DNA of 64,000 nucleotides from Chloroflexota bacterium (GTDB lineage Bacteria > Chloroflexota > Anaerolineae > Anaerolineales > Villigracilaceae): contig JACPVF010000013.1 of NCBI GenBank assembly GCA_016191845.1, positions 62,001-126,000 of the forward strand. Direction: 5' to 3'. The position numbers and the translations under genes are program-made. Every line of letters starts with the position of its first letter. The first letter of the stretch is position 1. The notes under the pieces are model-generated. The model was not told where the DNA came from. It did not search any database and saw only the letters and a list, made by a program, of their open reading frames with translations. Shown here one piece after another: positions 60,329 through 64,000 of the stretch.

Positions 60329-61180
60329 TTAACTTAGGTCGAACAGATCCTTTTTCACACGGAACTCTGGACCGACAGGCGGATAAGCGCGCATAAAGGT
60401 CTCAATCCCGTCAAACATACGGAAGAAGGTGCCGACAAAACCACGCCGCATCTGCCCGCCACCCTGGCTGGCATGACAGGCGCTGGCCTGTTCCTTGCGC
60501 TCGGTCACAGACTTGTAATCGATTCGCGCGTGGACGGGGAAATCCACCTCGGCCAGCGAAACCAGGTCGATGTCGCCGTTGCGACCCCACTTGCGCGGAT
60601 CCTTGCCGAACAGACGCAGCAGGCGCACGCCAAACTTGAACAGTCCGCGCGGGATGGTGTGATAGTACAACGCCGACGGCTGGTACGGAGCACCCGCCTC
60701 GGGGTGGAAGGAGGCATCCGCAGCCTTCTCAAAGGCCAGCACGGTCGCGTTGTGGATGTGGATGTGGTCGGGGTGACGGTACCCACCGATCGGGTCAAAG
60801 GTCAGCACCACGTCGGGCTTCACCTCACGAATGTGACGCACCACCTTGGCGGCCACCTCTTCGATGGGGTGATTGATCTGCGCCTCAGGATGCTGGTTAT
60901 CCACCATGCCAGGCATGCCCGAATCGCGGTACCCAAGGAAGAAGACATCCTTCAGGCCAAGATGCCCCGCTGCGCAACGCAATTCACCTTCGCGCAATTC
61001 GGCAATGGTCGTGAAGCCTTTCAAATGTTCATCATCCACCGTGCCTGCCTCGCCGCGCGTGGCACAGGCCAGATACACATCCGCGCCGCGGGAGGCATAC
61101 AAGGCCAGCGTCCCACCCATGCCAAAGGATTCGTCGTCGGGGTGGGCCAGCACGGCCAGGATGGTTTTTTGTTTGTTCAT
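60329..61180 (-). CDS. PIG-L family N-acetyl-sugar deacetylase
   Basis: A 283-residue zinc deacetylase of the LmbE/PIG-L family, which removes acetyl from N-acetylglucosamine-type substrates. The zinc motif AHPDDESFGMGG is at residues ~12-23 and the second zinc His pair is in HPDHIHIHNATV. The ATG at 61180 is preceded by GAGAGG. Substrate unknown: relatives act in mycothiol and bacillithiol pathways as well as GPI synthesis. It runs divergently from the trans-sulfuration gene. Confidence 0.87.
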   Translation of the reverse strand: MNKQKTILAVLAHPDDESFGMGGTLALYASRGADVYLACATRGEAGTVDDEHLKGFTTIAELREGELRCAAGHLGLKDVFFLGYRDSGMPGMVDNQHPEAQINHPIEEVAAKVVRHIREVKPDVVLTFDPIGGYRHPDHIHIHNATVLAFEKAADASFHPEAGAPYQPSALYYHTIPRGLFKFGVRLLRLFGKDPRKWGRNGDIDLVSLAEVDFPVHARIDYKSVTERKEQASACHASQGGGQMRRGFVGTFFRMFDGIETFMRAYPPVGPEFRVKKDLFDLS

Positions 61181-61283
61181 ATTGTGATTCCTCTCGTAAA
61201 TAAGTTCACTTCGTGTCATGGACAGCCTCTGCACACATCCTCTTACTGCGTGCCCCAGTCCCTTTGGTATACTTATAACACTC

Positions 61284-61320
61284 ACGCACGGAGAACGGTC
61301 CTTCGTGCGTTCGATTTTTT
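61284..61320 (+). terminator. Terminator-like hairpin in the leader of the trans-sulfuration gene
   Basis: A 7-bp stem (61284-61290 with 61304-61310) is followed by TCGATTTTTT, just upstream of the ribosome-binding site. No gene ends here, so it could attenuate transcription of the downstream gene. TATACT at 61268-61273 is a possible -10. Confidence 0.5.
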
Positions 61321-61336
61321 CGCCAAGGAGACACTC

Positions 61337-62479
61337 ATGAAATTCGAGACCCTCGCCATCCACGCGGGCCAGGAACCCGACCCGAACAACGGCGCCGTGA
61401 TGACGCCCATTTATCAGACCTCCACCTACGCCCAGGACGGGATCGGCAAGCCGCGCCAGGGATACGAATACTCACGCACACTCAACCCCACGCGCAAAGC
61501 TTTGCAGGATTGCCTGGCCGAACTCGAGGGCGGGGCCTGGGGACTGGCCTTCTCTTCGGGCATGGCCGCCACCGATACGGTGCTGCGCCTGCTCTCCAGC
61601 GGCGACCACGTGGTGGCAGGCAACGATGTCTACGGCGGCACCTTCCGTCTGTTCGACAAGGTCCTGCGACGCTTTGGCCTGGACTTCACCTTCTCCGACA
61701 CAACCGACCCCGAGAACCTGGCCGAGGCATTGACCTCGTCCACGCGGGTCGTCTGGCTGGAGACCCCCACCAACCCGCTACTGGCCGTCTCCGATATCCG
61801 CGCGGTGGCCGAGGTGGTCAAGTCGCACGCCAACAAGCCGCTGCTCGTGGTGGATAACACCTTTGCCACGCCCTACCTGCAGCGTCCGCTCGAACTGGGC
61901 GCGGACCTCGTGGTCCACTCGACGACCAAGTATCTGGGCGGCCACTCGGACGTGGTCGGCGGCGCAATCATTGGCAAGGATGTAGAACTGGGCGCAAAGC
62001 TGGCCTATCTACAAAATGCCATCGGCGCCGTGCCTGGACCAATGGACTGCTTCCTGACCCTCAGGGGAATCAAAACCCTGCCCGTCCGCATGGATCGTCA
62101 CGCCGCCAACGCGGAACGCATCGTGGCCTACCTGCGCGAGCACGCCAAGGTCGGGCGGTTGATCTACCCATTTGACGGGAACCACCCGCAGGTCCAGATC
62201 GCGAAGCGGCAGATGCGCAACGGCGGCGGAATGATCTCCTTTATCTTGAAGGGCGGGCGCGAGGCCGCCGTCAAAATGGCCGAAGCGACCCGTCTGTTTA
62301 CGCTGGCCGAGTCGCTGGGCGGTGTCGAATCGCTGATCGAAGTTCCCGCGGCGATGACACATCTCTCCACCCAGGGCTCGCAACTCGAAGTGGACCCTGG
62401 CCTGGTGCGGCTTTCGGTGGGCATCGAGAACGTCGACGACCTGCTGGCTGACCTGGAACAGGCATTGAGCAAGGCTTAA
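61337..62479 (+). CDS. Trans-sulfuration enzyme family PLP protein (cystathionine gamma-synthase/lyase)
   Basis: A 380-residue PLP enzyme of the Cys/Met metabolism family, which makes or breaks C-S bonds via cystathionine. PLP contacts are in [37 protein letters not shown] with the Schiff-base Lys in STTKYLGGH, and the C-terminal [13 protein letters not shown]. Which of synthase, gamma-lyase or O-acetylhomoserine sulfhydrylase it is cannot be decided. AAGGAG precedes the ATG at 61337; an upstream frame through the PIG-L gene is rejected. Confidence 0.92.
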   Translation: MKFETLAIHAGQEPDPNNGAVMTPIYQTSTYAQDGIGKPRQGYEYSRTLNPTRKALQDCLAELEGGAWGLAFSSGMAATDTVLRLLSSGDHVVAGNDVYGGTFRLFDKVLRRFGLDFTFSDTTDPENLAEALTSSTRVVWLETPTNPLLAVSDIRAVAEVVKSHANKPLLVVDNTFATPYLQRPLELGADLVVHSTTKYLGGHSDVVGGAIIGKDVELGAKLAYLQNAIGAVPGPMDCFLTLRGIKTLPVRMDRHAANAERIVAYLREHAKVGRLIYPFDGNHPQVQIAKRQMRNGGGMISFILKGGREAAVKMAEATRLFTLAESLGGVESLIEVPAAMTHLSTQGSQLEVDPGLVRLSVGIENVDDLLADLEQALSKA

Positions 62480-62483
62480 AAGT

Positions 62484-62515
62484 AAACCGCCGCCCGAATG
62501 GGCGGCGGTTTTGTT
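62484..62515 (+). terminator. Strong intrinsic terminator after the trans-sulfuration gene
   Basis: A 12-bp GC-rich stem (62484-62495 with 62500-62511) with a GAAT loop is followed by TTTGTTT. Its A-rich left side may also serve the opposing phosphatase gene. Confidence 0.85.
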
Positions 62516-63747
62516 TACGCCACATGGATGGCGACAAGCGTGACGTCATCGTCCTGGCTGGCCGCCTGTTGATAGTCGCGCAGGGTTTCAAGCAGGTGAT
62601 CACACACACGCTGGGCAGAGAGGCCCGCCAGGCCCGCCAACGTGGACTTGATGCGCTCGATACCAAAGGCCTCGCCTTGCGGGTTGCGGCAATCGGTGAG
62701 ACCATCGGTATAGAGAAGTAACGTAGATCCAGGCGGCAGGTGGATGCTGCGCTCGTCGATAGTGATGGTGTCCCACATGCCCAACGACATGCCTGGGCCA
62801 TACGACAGGCGCTCCACCTGACCGTCGGCCGTGAGTAGAAGCGGGGTCTCGTGACCCGCGCGGGCATAAGCGAACTCGCTGGTGCGGTCGTCCAGCAGAC
62901 CGTATAAAGTGGTGACAAATTGCGTAGACTTCTCCAACCGCGTAATATGGCCGTTAACCAGCCGCATGACCTCACCAGGGATCAATCCCGTATCGGCCTC
63001 GGCCATGATCAGTGCATGGGTCCGTGCCATGAAAAGCGCCGACGGCACGCCCTTGTCAGAGACATCGCCGATCAGCACGCCCATTTTGTGTTCGATGACA
63101 GGGAAGATATCGTAGAAGTCACCGCCCACCTGACGCGCAGGCAGGATGCGCGCACCGAAATCATAACCCGCCAAACGCGGAAGTGCATCGGGTAGAATGC
63201 TGAACTGGATCTCGGCCGCCACCTGAAGTTCACGCTCGAGGCGTTCCTTCTCCACCAGTTGGGCCTGGGCAGCCTTGAGTTCATCATAAGCCTGCTGAAG
63301 CTGACGATTTTTCTCGGTCAGGTCGCGAAACGTGGCCGTGTTGGTGGCGTCCAGGCGCTGACTGAGGACATGCAGCATCGAAGCCGACAAAGCGGGGTAA
63401 CGCGTGGTCAGGTCTGCGAACTGGGTGCGGCTGAGCGAAAGCAGCACGGAGGGCGTCTCAGCACGCACACTGGCGGTGCGGTGTCCACCTGGGACGATGA
63501 GGCTCATCTCCCCCAGGTATTCGCCTTCGCGCAGAACATTCAAGACCAATTCATCAGGCTTACCCTCGCCCATCAAAACCTGTAGTTGGCCCTTGACCAC
63601 CACGTAAAGATGCTCGCCCGGGTCCCCTTCGCGAAACAAGAGTTCCCCCGCCTTCAGATCGCGGACATCCAGCGCGGCCACCAGTTGGTCGAGTTCCTTG
63701 TCAGGTAGATCGGCAAACAGCGGGATGCGAGCCAGCAGACTTTTCAT
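62515..63747 (-). CDS. SpoIIE-type PP2C phosphatase with cyclic-nucleotide-binding domain
   Basis: A 410-residue signalling protein in three parts. Residues ~5-130 are a cNMP-binding (CRP-like) sensor fold, with REGDPGEHLYVVVKGQL and the cradle-like GEYLGEMSLIVPGGHRTASVRA. Residues ~145-190 form a coiled coil (EKNRQLQQAYDELKAAQAQL). Residues ~195-410 are a PPM/SpoIIE Ser/Thr phosphatase with GGDFYDIF and VLIGDVSDKGVPSALFMA as metal-site motifs. Such enzymes reset anti-anti-sigma switches, but no partner genes are in view. TGGAG precedes the start. Confidence 0.9.
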   Translation of the reverse strand: MKSLLARIPLFADLPDKELDQLVAALDVRDLKAGELLFREGDPGEHLYVVVKGQLQVLMGEGKPDELVLNVLREGEYLGEMSLIVPGGHRTASVRAETPSVLLSLSRTQFADLTTRYPALSASMLHVLSQRLDATNTATFRDLTEKNRQLQQAYDELKAAQAQLVEKERLERELQVAAEIQFSILPDALPRLAGYDFGARILPARQVGGDFYDIFPVIEHKMGVLIGDVSDKGVPSALFMARTHALIMAEADTGLIPGEVMRLVNGHITRLEKSTQFVTTLYGLLDDRTSEFAYARAGHETPLLLTADGQVERLSYGPGMSLGMWDTITIDERSIHLPPGSTLLLYTDGLTDCRNPQGEAFGIERIKSTLAGLAGLSAQRVCDHLLETLRDYQQAASQDDDVTLVAIHVA

Positions 63748-63802
63748 AACGACGCTCCAGTACCAAATAAAAGGCTCAGAAGAAACGGGCGTACAGATTA
63801 GG

Positions 63803-64000
63803 TTATCCGCGCAAGTCCATTACTTCCCTGCCTGCCAGTTTGTCCTGAATACGGTTCACGACGGTTTCGAGATGTCCCGTCTGATGAACAAAGTCCAGAT
63901 CGTCGGTACGGATGGTCAGTACGGGGCACAGGTCGAAGGCGGCCAGCCACTCATCGTAGAAGGTGTCGAGCAGGGCCAGGTAGTCGGCTGAGATGCCTGT
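63803..64000 (-). CDS. Deoxynucleoside kinase, C-terminal end (cut by window edge)
   Basis: The last 65 residues of a protein whose N-terminus lies beyond base 64000. The segment starts TGISADYLALLDTFYDEW, continues CPVLTIRTDDLDFV and ends VVNRIQDKLAG, matching the C-terminal part of the dNK/deoxyguanosine-deoxyadenosine kinase family (nucleoside salvage). The P-loop is outside the window. The stop is at 63803-63805, 55 bases before the phosphatase start, so the phosphatase could be in the same transcript. Confidence 0.75.
   Translation of the reverse strand, partial: TGISADYLALLDTFYDEWLAAFDLCPVLTIRTDDLDFVHQTGHLETVVNRIQDKLAGREVMDLRG

Noticed and set aside
60473-61336. N-terminal extension of the trans-sulfuration enzyme through the PIG-L gene
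   Set aside because: The open frame continues upstream only because of GC bias. The ATG at 61337 has AAGGAG and gives the normal family length.
61218-61340. A cysteine-containing leader peptide for the trans-sulfuration gene
   Set aside because: The 40-codon ORF has only two Cys codons, no promoter spacing like the other leaders and lies across the terminator-like hairpin. It is kept only as a note in the attenuator finding.
1-64000. tRNA, rRNA, insertion sequence, prophage or CRISPR array
   Set aside because: I read for T-loop and acceptor patterns, transposases with terminal repeats, integrases and spaced direct repeats and found none convincing.

Overview
The window is one continuous, gene-dense stretch of a GC-rich bacterial chromosome. 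I see no rRNA, tRNA, insertion sequence, prophage or CRISPR array. The gene set points to a Chloroflexota bacterium, most likely class Anaerolineae: a short eukaryote/archaeal-type prolyl-tRNA synthetase, a MacB-like exporter operon with a CARDB secreted protein and a Yip1 protein, ECF and dipeptide transporters, a CHAT protease and polyamine/aldehyde catabolism. This assignment is inferred from gene content and protein flavour, not from a marker gene. Several genes begin 6-8 nt after a TATAAT-like -10 box, so leaderless mRNAs look common here.

Layout, left to right. 1-1707: end of kdpD plus kdpE (K+ sensing). 1768-6458: a DUF255 thioredoxin-domain protein, MgtC, an amine-oxidase-like flavoprotein and a haem-binding protein. 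6493-11774 (minus): inositol-phosphatase-family enzyme, Mrr-type nuclease, CCA/poly(A)-polymerase-type enzyme and two Dpp/Opp permeases. 11872-14841: a CHAT protease fused to helical repeats and a large membrane domain. 14850-17301: a proline-rich leader peptide and attenuator ahead of mazG-like, LOG-like and proS genes. 17344-23624: hypothetical proteins, hydrolase, second flavoprotein and acetyl-CoA synthetase. 23687-27279 (minus): an ECF vitamin/metal-type transporter with a short leaderless upstream ORF. 27386-27931 (minus): a lipoprotein thioredoxin whose CxxC motif reads UxxC through an in-frame UGA with a SECIS-like hairpin. 28064-33832: three aldehyde dehydrogenases and a GntR/periplasmic-binding-domain regulator. 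33899-39667: methyltransferase, class I CoA-transferase pair split by a hydrolase, membrane proteins and PspC. 39757-45320: a dlt-like acyl-transfer cluster (two SGNH-type membrane-anchored paralogues, MBOAT, carrier protein, fatty acyl-AMP ligase). 45383-49333: HAD phosphatase, rarA, histidine phosphatase, Smr protein and a membrane protein. 49336-52185 (minus): a fused GCS2-like/M20 peptidase protein. 52324-53157: an AT-rich orphan. 53242-55528 (minus): an aminotransferase behind a Thr/Trp leader peptide and attenuator, then ABM and VOC proteins. 55638-60208 (minus): a four-gene MacB-like operon. 60329-64000: PIG-L deacetylase, a trans-sulfuration enzyme, a cNMP-binding SpoIIE phosphatase and the end of a deoxynucleoside kinase.

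The most unusual items are the candidate selenoprotein (UGA at 27626-27628), the dlt-like acylation cluster (39757-45320), and two leader-peptide attenuators: a Pro-rich one upstream of proS (14850-14956) and a Thr/Trp one upstream of an aminotransferase (54564-54748). Each can be tested by transcript mapping, comparative alignment or mass spectrometry.
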